A stretch of 64,000 nt of DNA, from contig NZ_BBJJ01000017.1 of the NCBI RefSeq assembly GCF_000739815.1, positions 103,190 through 167,189 on the forward strand, in the 5' to 3' direction. The stretch comes from Paraburkholderia mimosarum LMG 23256 = NBRC 106338. Lineage in GTDB: Bacteria > Pseudomonadota > Gammaproteobacteria > Burkholderiales > Burkholderiaceae. Within the stretch, counting starts at the first letter, position 1; every line of letters begins with the position of its first letter. Made by a program: the position numbers and the translations under genes. Below, one piece after another: positions 19,690 through 29,361 of this stretch. The notes under the pieces are model-generated. The model searched no databases and was not told the origin of the DNA. It saw only the letters and a list, made by a program, of their open reading frames with translations.

Positions 19690-20616
19690 CTAGATATCCG
19701 CCAGCACGCGCAGATGCGCGACCACGCTGCGCCCTAGCGCCGAGAGGTTGTAGCCGCCTTCGAGGCAGCTCACGATGCGCCCCTTCGCATAGCGGGCCGC
19801 AATCGTGCGGATCTGTTGCGTGATCCAGGCGAAGTCATCCTCCACGAGCCCCATGTTCCCCAGGTCGTCCTCACGGTGCGCGTCGAAGCCCGCCGAGACG
19901 AACACCATCTCGGGCTTGAACTCGTGCAGGCGCGGCAGCCACATGATGTCGATGGCCTCGCGCACTTCCATGCCCTTCGTGCGCGCCGCGATCGGCAGAT
20001 TCACCATGTTCGGCGCCGGATTTTCGGCACCCGTATACGGATAGAACGGATGCTGGAAGAAGCTGCACATCAGCACGCGCGAGTCGCCCGCGAACGCCGC
20101 TTCGGTGCCGTTGCCGTGATGCACGTCGAAATCGATGATCGCCACGCGTTGCAGACCGTGGACTTCGAGCGCATGGCGCGCCGCGATCGCCACGTTGTTG
20201 AAGAAGCAAAAGCCCATCGCGCGCGCCGGTTCCGCGTGATGGCCGGGAGGCCGCACGCTGCAGAACGCGTTCTCGTAGCGGCCCGCGAGCACGGCATCGG
20301 TGGCGGCGATCGCCGCGCCCGCCGCGCGCAGCGCCGCCTGCCACGTGTGCGGATTCATCAGCGTGTCGGGGTCGATGCTCGCGTAGCCTTCCCTGGGCGC
20401 GGTGTTGCGGACGAAGTCGATGTGCGCCTGGGTATGCACGCGCAGCAGTTCTGCCTCAGCCGCGAGCGGCGCCGATTCGTCGCGCTCGATCAGCGCAGCG
20501 ATGCGGCTGGCGATCAGCTGGTCTTCGATGGCCTGCAGACGCGCCGGACATTCGGGATGCCATTCGCCCATCTCGTGCAGCAGGAAGTCGGGGTGAGAGA
20601 AGAAACCGGTCGTCAT
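19690..20616 (-). CDS. Histone deacetylase family (acetoin utilisation/amidohydrolase) protein
   Basis: 308 residues. Zn-dependent arginase/deacetylase fold: RPPGHHAEPARAMGFCFFNNVAIAARHAL carries the active-site His pair, VAIIDFDVHHGNGTEAAF holds the metal-binding Asp/His, and VSAGFDAHREDDLGNMGL the third Asp. Such bacterial proteins deacetylate polyamines or small amides; the substrate here is unknown. The start is ATG 20616 (MTTGFFSHPDFLLHEMGEWHPECPARL); a 31-codon upstream extension is rich in Arg/Ala and not family-like. Divergent from mltB. Confidence 0.9.
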   Translation of the reverse strand: MTTGFFSHPDFLLHEMGEWHPECPARLQAIEDQLIASRIAALIERDESAPLAAEAELLRVHTQAHIDFVRNTAPREGYASIDPDTLMNPHTWQAALRAAGAAIAATDAVLAGRYENAFCSVRPPGHHAEPARAMGFCFFNNVAIAARHALEVHGLQRVAIIDFDVHHGNGTEAAFAGDSRVLMCSFFQHPFYPYTGAENPAPNMVNLPIAARTKGMEVREAIDIMWLPRLHEFKPEMVFVSAGFDAHREDDLGNMGLVEDDFAWITQQIRTIAARYAKGRIVSCLEGGYNLSALGRSVVAHLRVLADI

Positions 20617-20824
20617 GAGTCGCACTGGCCGCGGGCTTCTGGCGCGGCCGCGTGTCTCCTTGTGTCTTTTGTATGCCGGCGCGCCGGCTGGCGCGCCATC
20701 AGTCACCACGTTACCACAGCGACCCGACGCTCAGGCGCCGCCGCGCTCGCAGGGGTCCAATTCCCGCCAGGCGCTCGGTTATACTGCCCGGGTTCTTCCT
20801 GGCCCGCTCTCCCCCTCTTCGCTC

Positions 20825-22192
20825 ATGACGCTCAACACTGCCCTGTCCGCCTCCGGCCGCCCACGCCGCACGACCCTCGCACTCGCGCTTTGCGTGGCGG
20901 CGTCGCTGTGCACCGGTGCCGTGCGTGCGCAATCCAACGCGCCGAAAACGCGACAGACGCCGCTTACGCTCGCGCAGGCACAGCCGCAAACGCCGACCCC
21001 GGGCCAGACGTTCGAAGAGGAAATCGTCCCGCAGCGCTACGCGAACAATCCCGACGTCGACGGCTTCATCAACGACATGGTGGCGCGCTACGACTTCGAT
21101 CCCGCCGCGCTGCACGCACTGTTCGCGAGCGCCAACTATTCGGCGACGGCCGTGAAGCTCGTCACGCCCTCGCCCGTGCCGGGCATCAAGAACTGGCACG
21201 CGTATCAGGCGCGCTTCCTCGACCCGGTACGCATCAATGCGGGCGTGCGCTTCTGGCGCGCGAACCAGGCCACGCTGCAGCGCGCATCGGAAGAGTTCGG
21301 CGTGCCGCCGGAGGTGATCGTCGGCATCATCGGCGTCGAGACGATTTACGGGCGCTACATGGGCGATTTCCGCGTGCTCGACGCCCTCACGACACTCGCT
21401 TTCGACTACCCGAACACACCGAATCGCGCCGAGCGCATGGCAACGTTCCGCAAAAATCTCGAGGACTACCTCGTGTGGACGCGCGGCGCGCAGATCGATC
21501 CGTCGTCGGTGCTCGGCTCGTACACGGGCGCGATCGGCATTCCGCAATTCCTCCCGAGCAGCATCGTGCAGTACGCGGTCGACTACGAAGGCAACAACCA
21601 TATCGACCTGCGCGGGAGCCAGGCCGACGCGATCGGCAGCGTGGCGAACTATCTGCGGCAGAACGGCTGGGAAACGGGACGCCCCGTCGTATGGAATATC
21701 GCCACCGATGCGGGTAGCCTGGGTATTGCGCAGGCTGCCGCGGACGGCAAGCCCGAACCGCGCTGGCCGCTCAGCCAGTTGCTGCGCTCAGGTCTCGTGC
21801 TGGACCAGCCGGACGTTGACATCGCCGCCGAGGCGAGCACGCCCGTCACGGTCATCGACCTGCCCACGCCGGGCCGCGGCACGGAGTACAAGCTCGGGCT
21901 CAAGAACTTCTATGTGCTCACGCGTTATAACCGCAGCTTCTTCTACGCGCTCGCCGTCTATCAGCTGGGCTTGCGCGTGAAGGCGCAGATGCTGGCGACG
22001 CAGCCGGGCGTGGGCGTGGGCCCGTCGAACGGTAATCGTGCCAGTGGTGGCAATGGTGGCAATGCCGGCAGTTCGAACGGTGCCAATGATGTCAATGGCG
22101 GCAACGCCAATGGCAATAGCAGCAACGGCACGAACAGCGGCGCAGGCAACGCAGGCGGCACGGGCGCGACGCCTGCGGGACAAGACCAATAA
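20825..22192 (+). CDS. mltB: Lytic murein transglycosylase B with Gly/Asn-rich tail
   Basis: 455 residues. It cleaves peptidoglycan glycan strands to 1,6-anhydro ends. A signal peptide lies at the N-terminus (TTLALALCVAASLCTGAVRA); I see no lipobox Cys at the cleavage site. SLT2 catalytic domain: PPEVIVGIIGVETIYGRYMGDFRVLDALTTLAFDYP, with the catalytic Glu in GVETIYG near residue 178, then GAIGIPQFLPSSIVQYAVDYEGNNHIDL. The last 55 or so residues are a low-complexity Gly/Asn/Ser tail (NGNRASGGNGGNAGSS...) after the domain ends. The frame is open back to 20615, but the ATG at 20825 gives the signal peptide. Confidence 0.93.
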   Translation: MTLNTALSASGRPRRTTLALALCVAASLCTGAVRAQSNAPKTRQTPLTLAQAQPQTPTPGQTFEEEIVPQRYANNPDVDGFINDMVARYDFDPAALHALFASANYSATAVKLVTPSPVPGIKNWHAYQARFLDPVRINAGVRFWRANQATLQRASEEFGVPPEVIVGIIGVETIYGRYMGDFRVLDALTTLAFDYPNTPNRAERMATFRKNLEDYLVWTRGAQIDPSSVLGSYTGAIGIPQFLPSSIVQYAVDYEGNNHIDLRGSQADAIGSVANYLRQNGWETGRPVVWNIATDAGSLGIAQAAADGKPEPRWPLSQLLRSGLVLDQPDVDIAAEASTPVTVIDLPTPGRGTEYKLGLKNFYVLTRYNRSFFYALAVYQLGLRVKAQMLATQPGVGVGPSNGNRASGGNGGNAGSSNGANDVNGGNANGNSSNGTNSGAGNAGGTGATPAGQDQ

Positions 22193-22220
22193 CGCGACAG
22201 CGAGCCGAGCCGCACAAACG

Positions 22221-22252
22221 AAACGGCCTTCGGAACACCGAAGGCCGTTTTT
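22221..22252. terminator. Bidirectional terminator between mltB and cysM
   Basis: Perfect 13-bp stem AAACGGCCTTCGG/CCGAAGGCCGTTT with loop AACA, followed by T5 on the plus strand. It sits between convergent mltB and cysM. Confidence 0.9.
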
Positions 22253-22267
22253 GCATCGAGGCTTCGA

Positions 22268-23170
22268 TCAGGCCGGGAACACGCCCGTCGACAGATACCG
22301 GTCGCCACGGTCGCAGACGATGAACACGATGGTCGCGTTCTCGACCTGGCGCGCGAGACGCATCGCCACCTCGCACGCGCCGCCCGACGAAATGCCGGCG
22401 AAGATGCCTTCGACCGAGGCCAGACGACGCGCCATGTTTTCAGCGGCAGCCTGGCTCACGTTCTCCACGCGATCCACACGGCTGCGATCGAAGATTTTGG
22501 GCATATACGCTTCGGGCCACTTGCGAATGCCCGGGATGCGCGAGCCCTCCTCCGGCTGCGCGCCGACGATCTCGATGGCCTGGTTCCTTTCCTTCAGGTA
22601 CTGGGACGTACCCATGATCGTGCCGGTCGTTCCCATCGACGACACGAAGTGCGTGATGCGCCCTTCCGTGTCGCGCCAGATTTCCGGGCCGGTGCCCTCG
22701 TAATGCGCGAGCGGATTGTCGGGGTTGGCGAACTGATCGAGGATGATGCCCTTGCCGTCGCGCTGCATCTGCTCGGCGAGGTCGCGCGCATATTCCATGC
22801 CGCCCTTCACCGGCGTGAGCATGATTTCGGCGCCATACGCGGCCATGCTCTGGCGGCGCTCCACCGACAGATCCTCCGGCATGATGAGCACCATCTTGTA
22901 GCCACGGATCGCCGCCGCCATGGCGAGCGCGATGCCCGTGTTGCCACTCGTCGCCTCGATGAGCGTATCGCCCGGCTTGATGCGGCCGCGCTCTTCGGCC
23001 TTGCGGATCATCGAGACCGCCGGGCGGTCCTTCACCGATCCAGCCGGGTTGTTGCCTTCCAGCTTGGCCAGAATGACGTTGTTGCGGGCGCGGGTTTCAT
23101 CGTCCGGCAAGCGGACGAGCTGCACGAGCGGGGTGTTGCCGATCGTGTCTTCAATGGTCTTGTAGGGCAT
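22268..23170 (-). CDS. cysM: Cysteine synthase B (O-acetylserine sulfhydrylase B)
   Basis: 300 residues. PLP enzyme making cysteine (or S-sulfocysteine) from O-acetylserine. The PLP lysine is in GNNPAGSVKDRPAVSMI (near residue 45); the substrate loop is EATSGNTGIALAMAAAIRGYKMVLIMPEDLSVERRQSM; the phosphate-binding loop is SSMGTTGTIMGTSQYLKE. The length and the pattern RRLASVEGIFAGISSGG match CysM rather than CysK. Last gene of the long minus-strand block, 250 bp after the ComEA-like gene. Confidence 0.96.
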   Translation of the reverse strand: MPYKTIEDTIGNTPLVQLVRLPDDETRARNNVILAKLEGNNPAGSVKDRPAVSMIRKAEERGRIKPGDTLIEATSGNTGIALAMAAAIRGYKMVLIMPEDLSVERRQSMAAYGAEIMLTPVKGGMEYARDLAEQMQRDGKGIILDQFANPDNPLAHYEGTGPEIWRDTEGRITHFVSSMGTTGTIMGTSQYLKERNQAIEIVGAQPEEGSRIPGIRKWPEAYMPKIFDRSRVDRVENVSQAAAENMARRLASVEGIFAGISSGGACEVAMRLARQVENATIVFIVCDRGDRYLSTGVFPA

Positions 23171-23289
23171 GGGAATGGCGGTGAGGCGCGATGACGTGAT
23201 CCGTCGATTCTAAACCACGCGGCCAGCGACCGCAGGGGACCCATGACGCCGGTATGGCCGCAGGCTGAAGCGCGAGGCGCCACGCAGGC

Positions 23290-23316
23290 AAAAAGCCCGC
23301 GGCCTGAGCCGCGGGT
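23290..23316 (-). terminator. Terminator after the ComEA-like gene
   Basis: Stem CCCGCGGC/GCCGCGGG (23296-23303 and 23308-23315), loop CTGA, with AAAAA at 23290-23294 forming the T-run on the minus strand. It lies about 110 bp after the comEA-like stop. Confidence 0.75.
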
Positions 23317-23423
23317 CGAAGTCGCGGGTGAAGTTCACCGAGGCGACACCTGAAGGAGACTGACGCCCCGTGACGCCGGTGCGCGAGGACGCACGACGCG
23401 CGGGGTAAAGCGCAAGAGGACGC

Positions 23424-23786
23424 CTACTTCTTGACGGCCACGGCAGGCGGCTGATGGGCAACCGGCTGCGCGGCCACCTTCCCAGACGTTGCCTGTGCAA
23501 CTTTCGCCTGCGCCGCCTGGGCGTTCGCCGGGCCGACGGCCAATCCTTCGGCCTGCAAACGTTCGACAGTATGGCCGCCCATGCCCTTCACGCGCTTGCC
23601 GAGGTCGGCGGCATCCTTGTAAGGGCCGTGCGCACCGCGCTCGTCGAGAATGGCCTTGGCGCGCGCGGGCCCAATGCCCTTGATGCCGCGAAGCGCGTCT
23701 TCGTTCGCGGTGTTGACGTCGACGGCCGCTAGGGCGTGGCCGAACACGGCCAGGAGCGCGGCCGCCGCAAGGACTTTTCGGAACAT
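23424..23786 (-). CDS. ComEA-like helix-hairpin-helix DNA-binding protein, exported
   Basis: 120 residues. Signal peptide MFRKVLAAAALLAVFGHALA, then VDVNTANEDALRGIKGIGPARAKAILDERGAHGPYKDAADLGKRVKGMGGHTVERL, a classic ComEA double helix-hairpin-helix domain (about residues 22-85). The tail is Ala/Val/Gln-rich. ComEA proteins bind incoming DNA in the periplasm during transformation; no other competence gene is close, so a general DNA-binding role cannot be excluded. It follows hldD with a terminator between. Confidence 0.88.
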   Translation of the reverse strand: MFRKVLAAAALLAVFGHALAAVDVNTANEDALRGIKGIGPARAKAILDERGAHGPYKDAADLGKRVKGMGGHTVERLQAEGLAVGPANAQAAQAKVAQATSGKVAAQPVAHQPPAVAVKK

Positions 23787-23800
23787 GCTGGATCTCCCTG

Positions 23801-23825
23801 AAAACGCCGGCGACGATCGCCGGCG
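23801..23825 (-). terminator. hldD terminator
   Basis: 9-bp stem CGCCGGCGA/TCGCCGGCG (23805-23813 and 23817-23825) with a three-base loop and AAAA at 23801-23804, the T-run on the minus strand. It lies 35 bp past the hldD stop. Confidence 0.8.
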
Positions 23826-23859
23826 AGGAGAGTCCAGTTTAGGAAGTCGCGGCTTTGCG

Positions 23860-24852
23860 TTACACCTGGCCAGAAAGCCAACGTACGTAACGATCCACCC
23901 CTTCCTGCACCGTCAGGAACGGGGCGTCGTACCCCGCTGCGCGCAGCTTCGACTGGTCCGCCTGCGTGAAGCACTGATACTTGCCGCGCAGCGCATCGGG
24001 GAACGGAATGTATTCGATCAGCCCTTCCTTGACCTGCTCCGCGAGCGAGAGCGCGGGCTTGCCTTCCATCGCACGCAGTGTGTTCACCACGGTCGTCGCG
24101 ATGTCGTTGAACGGCTGCGCGCGGCCGCTGCCCAGATTGAAGATGCCCGTTTTCTCCGGGTGATCGAAGAAGAACAGGTTGACCTTCACCACATCCTCGA
24201 CCGAAACGAAGTCGCGCGTCTGCTCGCCGGGCGCATAGCCGTTGTACTCGCCGAACAGCTTCACGCGGCCTTCGGCGCGGAACTGGTTGAAGTTGTGGAA
24301 CGCCACCGACGCCATGCGCGCCTTGTGCGTCTCGCGCGGGCCGTACACGTTGAAGTAGCGAAAGCCCGCAATCTGGCTTTGCGCCGTGGGCAGCACGCGG
24401 CGGATCACCTGGTCGAACAAGAACTTCGAATAGCCGTACACGTTCAGCGGCGCTTCCACTTCGCGTTCTTCGACAAAGCGCGTCGAGCCGCCATAGATCG
24501 CCGCCGACGACGCATACAGAAACTGCACGCGCTGCGCGAGGCATGCGTCGAGCACGGCGCGGCTGTAGCGGAAGTTGTTGTCCATCATGTAGCGGCCGTC
24601 GGTTTCCATCGTGTCCGAACAGGCGCCTTCGTGGAATACCGCGCGCACGTCGCCGAAATCGCCGCGCGCGAAGCGCTCGACGAACTCGGTCTTGTCGATG
24701 TAGTCGTCGATCTCGCAATCGACGAGATTCCTGAACTTGTCCGCGCGGGTCAGGTTGTCGACGGCGATGATGCGGTCTTCGCCGCGTTCGTTCAGCGCCT
24801 TGACGATGTTGCTGCCGATGAAGCCGGCCGCGCCGGTGACGATGAGGGTCAT
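23860..24852 (-). CDS. hldD: ADP-L-glycero-D-manno-heptose 6-epimerase
   Basis: 330 residues, the usual length. Last step in making ADP-L-beta-D-heptose for the LPS inner core. NAD(P)-binding Rossmann motif [24 protein letters not shown]; the catalytic Tyr-Lys are expected in [26 protein letters not shown] is the extended-SDR signature. It lies 105 bp after hldA, and with ugd, lapA and lapB forms an LPS-related cluster. Confidence 0.97.
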   Translation of the reverse strand: MTLIVTGAAGFIGSNIVKALNERGEDRIIAVDNLTRADKFRNLVDCEIDDYIDKTEFVERFARGDFGDVRAVFHEGACSDTMETDGRYMMDNNFRYSRAVLDACLAQRVQFLYASSAAIYGGSTRFVEEREVEAPLNVYGYSKFLFDQVIRRVLPTAQSQIAGFRYFNVYGPRETHKARMASVAFHNFNQFRAEGRVKLFGEYNGYAPGEQTRDFVSVEDVVKVNLFFFDHPEKTGIFNLGSGRAQPFNDIATTVVNTLRAMEGKPALSLAEQVKEGLIEYIPFPDALRGKYQCFTQADQSKLRAAGYDAPFLTVQEGVDRYVRWLSGQV

Positions 24853-24957
24853 GATAGGTCTGCGGTGACGAGGTTCACACGAGGTTGATAGCCCGCCGGA
24901 ATAACGCTCGGGAAATTCCGGCCGCGGCGCGAGCGCTGCGCGCTCGCGTGCACAACG

Positions 24958-25962
24958 TTATTGGAAGAGTTCGTCGTAGTCGACGGTGGCGGTACCCAGC
25001 TTGCCGACGACGATGCCAGCCGCGCGATTGGCGAGCGCGACACATTCGACGAGCGGCAGGCCCGCGCCCAGCATGACTGCGACGGTCGCGATCACCGTGT
25101 CGCCGGCGCCCGAGACATCATACACTTCGCGCGCGTCGGCCGCGGCGTGGAGCACGCCGGCGTCGGAAAAGAGCGTCATACCCTCTTCCGAGCGCGTGAG
25201 CAGCAGCGCATCGAACTGCAGTTCGCGGCGCAGCTTCGTCACGCGTGCATGGAGATCCTCCTCCGACTTCCACGTGCCCACCACTTCACGCAATTCCGCG
25301 CGATTCGGCGTAATGAGGCTCGCACCGCGATAACGCTCCCAGTCGTCGCCCTTGGGATCGACGAGCACTGCCTTGCCTGCGGCGCGCGCCTTCGCAATCA
25401 TCTGCGTGACATGCGTGAGGCCGCCCTTCGCGTAGTCCGATAGCAGGATCACGTCGTACGTGGGCAGCAGCGCGTCGAAGCGGGCAAGGCCGGCGAGCAG
25501 GATTTCGTGCGCGGGTGTGTTCTCGAAGTCCACGCGCAGGAGTTGCTGCTGGCGCGAAAGCACGCGCAGCTTGATGGTCGTCGGCAACGCGGGATCGCGT
25601 TCGAGATACGCGTTCACGTTGCTCTCGCCCAGCAGCTCGATGATGCGCTCACCGGGTTCGTCGTGGCCCACCACGCATAGCAGGCCCGCATGAGCGCCGA
25701 GCGCGGCCGCGTTGCGCGCGACGTTTGCCGCGCCGCCAAGGCGGTCTTCCTTGCGTTGCACATGCACGACCGGCACCGGCGCTTCAGGCGAGATGCGATT
25801 GACGTCGCCGAACCAGTAGCGGTCGAGCATCACGTCACCAACGACCAGTACGCGCGAGGTAGCGAGTTTCTCGCGCGGCACGACGCGCACCTCTGGCGCG
25901 ATCGGGGTTGCGAGCGCAGTCACAGCCGCGGCTTCAGGCTGCGGAGTTTGTGAAATTGACAT
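24958..25962 (-). CDS. hldA: D-glycero-beta-D-manno-heptose-7-phosphate kinase (single-domain)
   Basis: 334 residues, only the kinase half of the E. coli HldE bifunctional enzyme; the adenylyltransferase half (HldC/RfaE2) must be encoded elsewhere. PfkB/ribokinase fold: [29 protein letters not shown] and [16 protein letters not shown] near residues 38-85, and the C-terminal signature [25 protein letters not shown] with the catalytic Asp. The start is ATG 25962 ([14 protein letters not shown]), which overlaps the end of ugd by 29 bp, so the two are coupled. The 30 or so N-terminal residues before the core are Ala/Pro-rich. Confidence 0.95.
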   Translation of the reverse strand: MSISQTPQPEAAAVTALATPIAPEVRVVPREKLATSRVLVVGDVMLDRYWFGDVNRISPEAPVPVVHVQRKEDRLGGAANVARNAAALGAHAGLLCVVGHDEPGERIIELLGESNVNAYLERDPALPTTIKLRVLSRQQQLLRVDFENTPAHEILLAGLARFDALLPTYDVILLSDYAKGGLTHVTQMIAKARAAGKAVLVDPKGDDWERYRGASLITPNRAELREVVGTWKSEEDLHARVTKLRRELQFDALLLTRSEEGMTLFSDAGVLHAAADAREVYDVSGAGDTVIATVAVMLGAGLPLVECVALANRAAGIVVGKLGTATVDYDELFQ

Positions 25963-27331
25963 GGGGCCGCCCAATCGAGTGATAGTCAATGCCGAGCTCC
26001 GCCATCGTGTCGGGCTCATAGAGATTGCGTCCGTCGAAGATCCGCGGCGCCTTGAGCACCTTCTTCAGGTGCGCAAAATCGGGCGCCTTGAACGCGGTCC
26101 ATTCGGTGACGATCACGAGCGCGTCCGCGCCCATGAGCGCGTCGTCCTGGCTCGAAGCGAACGTGAGGCGCGCGTGTTGCTCGGGCGCGTGGGCCAGATC
26201 GAGCGCGAACACGCGCTGCGCCTCCTCGGCCGCCACCGGATCCCACGCTGCTACGGTCGCGCCGCGCGCAAGGAGGTCGGCGATCAGACGGCGGCTCGGC
26301 GCTTCGCGCATGTCGTCGGTATTCGGCTTGAACGCAAGGCCCCATACGGCGAAGTGCTTGCCGGTGAGGTCCGCGCCACACACCTTGGCGATCTTCTTAA
26401 CGAGCACTTCCTTCTGGCTGTGATTGACCTCTTCGACGGCTTCGAGAACGCGCAGGTGCTGGCCCGACTCCGCGGCGGTGCGAATCAGCGCCTGCACGTC
26501 CTTCGGGAAGCACGAGCCGCCATAGCCACAGCCCGCATAGAGGAAGTGATAGCCGATGCGCGGATCGGAGCCGATGCCGCGCCGCACCGACTCGATGTCG
26601 GCGCCCACGCGGTCGGCGAGATTCGCCATCTCGTTCATGAACGAAATGCGCGTGGCGAGCATGGCGTTGGCCGCGTACTTCGTGAATTCGGCGGAGCGCA
26701 CGTCCATGTAGATGGTGCGCTCGTGGTTGCGGTTGAACGGCGCGTACAGGCGTTTCATCTTCTCGCGCGCGGCGTTGCCGTGATCATCATCGTCGAGGCC
26801 GATGATGATGCGGTCGGGGCGCATGAAGTCGTCCACGGCCGCGCCCTCCTTCAGGAACTCGGGGTTCGAGACGACCGAGAAGCGATGGTCCGCGCTATGC
26901 GCGAGGCCGCGTTTCGCGAGCTCTTCGGCCAGCACGCCGTGCACGCGCTGGGCCGTGCCGACCGGCACCGTCGACTTGTCGACGACCACCTTGAAGCCGT
27001 TCATGTAGCGGCCAATGCTGCGCGCCGCTTCGAGCACGTACTGGAGATCGGCCGAGCCGTCTTCGTCGGGCGGCGTGCCCACGGCGATGAACTGCACTTC
27101 GCCGTGCTCGACGCTTGCCGGGACATCGGTGGAGAAGGTGATGCGACCCGCCGCGCGATTGCGCGCGATGAGCTCGAGGAGGCCCGGCTCGTGAATGGGC
27201 ACGCCGCCGCCATTGAGGATGTCGATCTTGCGTGGATCGACGTCGAGGCAAAACACGTCGTGGCCGATTTCGGCAAGACACGCACCGGTAACGAGGCCGA
27301 CGTAGCCGGTACCGACAATGGTGATCTTCAT
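25934..27331 (-). CDS. ugd: UDP-glucose 6-dehydrogenase
   Basis: 465 residues. It oxidises UDP-glucose to UDP-glucuronate with two NAD+, the precursor of UDP-Ara4N (lipid A and core modification) and of capsule sugars. NAD motif [32 protein letters not shown]; the catalytic Cys lies in [15 protein letters not shown]; the central dimer domain and the C-terminal NAD/UDP domain are complete. In Burkholderia Ara4N is essential for LPS export, so its place in an LPS cluster is meaningful. A 14-bp tandem repeat array lies upstream. Confidence 0.97.
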   Translation of the reverse strand: MKITIVGTGYVGLVTGACLAEIGHDVFCLDVDPRKIDILNGGGVPIHEPGLLELIARNRAAGRITFSTDVPASVEHGEVQFIAVGTPPDEDGSADLQYVLEAARSIGRYMNGFKVVVDKSTVPVGTAQRVHGVLAEELAKRGLAHSADHRFSVVSNPEFLKEGAAVDDFMRPDRIIIGLDDDDHGNAAREKMKRLYAPFNRNHERTIYMDVRSAEFTKYAANAMLATRISFMNEMANLADRVGADIESVRRGIGSDPRIGYHFLYAGCGYGGSCFPKDVQALIRTAAESGQHLRVLEAVEEVNHSQKEVLVKKIAKVCGADLTGKHFAVWGLAFKPNTDDMREAPSRRLIADLLARGATVAAWDPVAAEEAQRVFALDLAHAPEQHARLTFASSQDDALMGADALVIVTEWTAFKAPDFAHLKKVLKAPRIFDGRNLYEPDTMAELGIDYHSIGRPHVNFTNSAA

Positions 27332-27372
27332 GGGCGCTCCGGTGACAGATGCTGGTGTTGAAATGACAATGC

Positions 27373-27497
27373 GGTACGGCCGGTTAGGTACGGCCGGTTA
27401 GCTACGGCCGGTCAGGTGCGGCCGGTCAGTGCGGCCGCTCAAGTACGTCCGGTCAGGTACGGCCGGTTAGGTACGGCCGGTTAGGCACGGCCGGCGA
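27373..27497. repeat. 14-bp tandem repeat (VNTR) between lapB and ugd
   Basis: Nine head-to-tail copies of GGTACGGCCGGTTA. Units 1, 2, 7 and 8 are identical; units 3, 4, 6 and 9 differ by one to three bases; unit 5 is 13 bases. The array is non-coding (the period is not a multiple of three) and fills most of the space between the lapB stop and the ugd start, so it lies in the ugd leader or promoter region if ugd has its own promoter. Each unit holds the CGGCCG palindrome core. Confidence 0.95.
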
Positions 27498-27528
27498 GCC
27501 GCGCGGCTCGGTGCGCGCGCCCGCGGGC

Positions 27529-28704
27529 TCAGCTCGACGCGGGAACCGGTTCGACGCGACGAGGCGCATAGGTTTCCCAGCCGCTGCAGCCCGGGCATTG
27601 CCAGTAAAAGAGGCGCGCCCGGAACCCGCAGTTCTGGCAGGTATAGCGTGGCAGATTTTTCGTGCGCTGCTGGAGCAGCTTGTGCATCAGTTCGAGTTCG
27701 CTGCGACGCGGCTCGTCGGCAGCGGCCTGCTGCGCCTCGAGCAGGCGCGACATGCCGGCGAGGTTCGGCGACTTCTGCATCTGCGCGCGGGCGAGCGCGT
27801 GTGCCGCATCGGCGCCGCGCAGCGCGGCGACGTACTTGTACGCGACGTCGAGCAGGTCGTTCGACGGATAGGCGTCGACCCACGTCGTGAGCAGTTCTGC
27901 GCCCTCTTCCGCACGCCCGAGCGCCTCGTAGGCCTTCATGACCTTTTCGGCAACGAGCGGCAGATAGGCCGGGTTTTGCGCCTCGACCTCGCGCCAGTGG
28001 CCGAGTGCCGTTGCGGAGTCGCCGCTTGCCGCATCGACGTCGCCCGCGAGGATCGTCGCGCGCACGTTCTGCGAATTGGCCTTGAGCGCGAGCGAAAGCT
28101 GGCGGCGCGCCTCATCGGGCTTCTTCTGCTGGAGCGCTTCCTGCGCGAGCTCGCAATGGAACTGCGCGATTTCGAGGTCGAGCGACGCCGCGCCCATGAC
28201 TTCGAGTTGGCGCGCGGTGTCGATGCAGCGGTTCCAGTCCTTCTCGATCTCGTAGATCGCGAGCAGCGCGCGCTGCGCGCCGAGCGCGAAGTCGCCCGTC
28301 TTGAGCTTGCCGAACGTCTCCTCCGCGCGGTCGAGCAAGCCCGCCTTCAGGAAGTCCTGGCCGAGTTCATAGAGCGCGTGGTCGCGCTCGTTCACAGGCA
28401 GGTCGGAACGCGAAAGCAGATTCTGATGCACGCGGATCGCGCGGTCGGTCTCGCCGCGGCGGCGAAACAGATTGCCGAGCGCGAAGTGCAATTCCACCGT
28501 TTCGGGGTCGAGCTTGGCGACCTCGATGAACGCATCGATGGCCTTGTCCGGCTGTTCGTTGAGCAGAAAATTCAGGCCCCGGAAATAGGAGCGCGGCAAG
28601 TTTGCACTTTCGGAAAGCAGTGCCTTCAGGTCGTAGCGCGACGCCATCCAGCCGAGCGCGAAGGCAACGGGAATGACGAGGAGCCACCAGAAATCGAGAT
28701 CCAT
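27529..28704 (-). CDS. lapB: Lipopolysaccharide assembly protein B
   Basis: 391 residues. LapB (YciM) is an inner-membrane TPR protein that with FtsH controls LpxC turnover and so the LPS level. One N-terminal membrane segment (FWWLLVIPVAFALGWMASRYD), TPR repeats across residues 60-340, and a C-terminal rubredoxin-like metal site YTCQNCG...YWQCPGCSGWETY are all visible. It follows lapA by 63 bp on the same strand. Confidence 0.95.
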   Translation of the reverse strand: MDLDFWWLLVIPVAFALGWMASRYDLKALLSESANLPRSYFRGLNFLLNEQPDKAIDAFIEVAKLDPETVELHFALGNLFRRRGETDRAIRVHQNLLSRSDLPVNERDHALYELGQDFLKAGLLDRAEETFGKLKTGDFALGAQRALLAIYEIEKDWNRCIDTARQLEVMGAASLDLEIAQFHCELAQEALQQKKPDEARRQLSLALKANSQNVRATILAGDVDAASGDSATALGHWREVEAQNPAYLPLVAEKVMKAYEALGRAEEGAELLTTWVDAYPSNDLLDVAYKYVAALRGADAAHALARAQMQKSPNLAGMSRLLEAQQAAADEPRRSELELMHKLLQQRTKNLPRYTCQNCGFRARLFYWQCPGCSGWETYAPRRVEPVPASS

Positions 28705-28767
28705 GCGAGCGATGGTGAGAGCGGAAATTCAGCCGCACGCGTTTGGCGCGCGGCACGGCAATACGAA

Positions 28768-29061
28768 TCAGATGAGCGGCGGCAGCGGCGGCTCGACGCT
28801 CGGCGTGGGCGTTTCACGCGCCACGCGCAGGTCGCGTTTGAGGCGGCCGTTTTCCATGCGCAGCCGGAACACGCCAGGCAGCGCCGAAAGCAGCCCCGCC
28901 AGCAGCCCGACAACGAAAAACGCGAGGCCGATCAGGATAAGCGGAGCCTGCCACGAATACCCGGCCAGAAAATTCAGCGTCGTGCTTTGCGTGTTGGCGA
29001 GTGCGAGTACGAGCAGCAGCACGAACACCAGCACACGGATCACCCAGGCGATCAATCTCAT
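28768..29061 (-). CDS. lapA: LapA-domain (DUF1049) inner-membrane protein
   Basis: 97 residues with two membrane helices (AWVIRVLVFVLLLVLALANTQ and PLILIGLAFFVVGLLAGLLSAL) and a short cytosolic tail with a Pro-rich end. LapA partners LapB in LPS assembly control. The frame is open to 29226, but the ATG at 29061 (MRLIAWVIRV) starts the membrane segment and is preceded by AAGGA-like purines two residues' distance away in other LapA genes; the long extension is Arg-rich and not family-like. Confidence 0.9.
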   Translation of the reverse strand: MRLIAWVIRVLVFVLLLVLALANTQSTTLNFLAGYSWQAPLILIGLAFFVVGLLAGLLSALPGVFRLRMENGRLKRDLRVARETPTPSVEPPLPPLI

Positions 29062-29249
29062 GAAGGATTCTCTTGGCAGTTGCAAAGACACCGGCCGCAC
29101 CGGCGAAGCCGGCATGCTGCGCCGCAGCACCAGCCGGGCCGAAGTGTCCCGTATTGTAATTGAACGGCCCGCCCGCCGACACGTGCCAGCGTGCGGGGAG
29201 CCAGATCGAAACGCCATGGCGTGCAATCAGCGTCGAAAAGGCGCAGGCG

Positions 29250-29282
29250 AAAAAAAACGCCGGGGTTGTTCACCCCAGCGCC
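29250..29282 (-). terminator. ihfB terminator
   Basis: Hairpin with core GGGGT/ACCCC (29262-29266 and 29272-29276) extended by three base pairs after one mismatch, preceded on the plus strand by A8 (29250-29257), which is a T8 tail on the minus strand. It separates rpsA-ihfB from lapAB. Confidence 0.8.
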
Positions 29283-29361
29283 TTTTACCGGTCCATGCGT
29301 TCTGGCCATCTGGCATTGACCGCCGACGACCGCAATCGCCCGATCGAAAACGATCGCGCGC

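Noticed and set aside
24928..24952. GC-rich palindrome (GCGCGAGCGCTGCGCGCTCGCG-like) between hldA and hldD as a terminator
   Set aside because: No T run on either strand, and the two genes are probably cotranscribed.
27373..27497. The 14-bp array as a CRISPR
   Set aside because: The units are directly adjacent with no spacers, and no cas genes are present.
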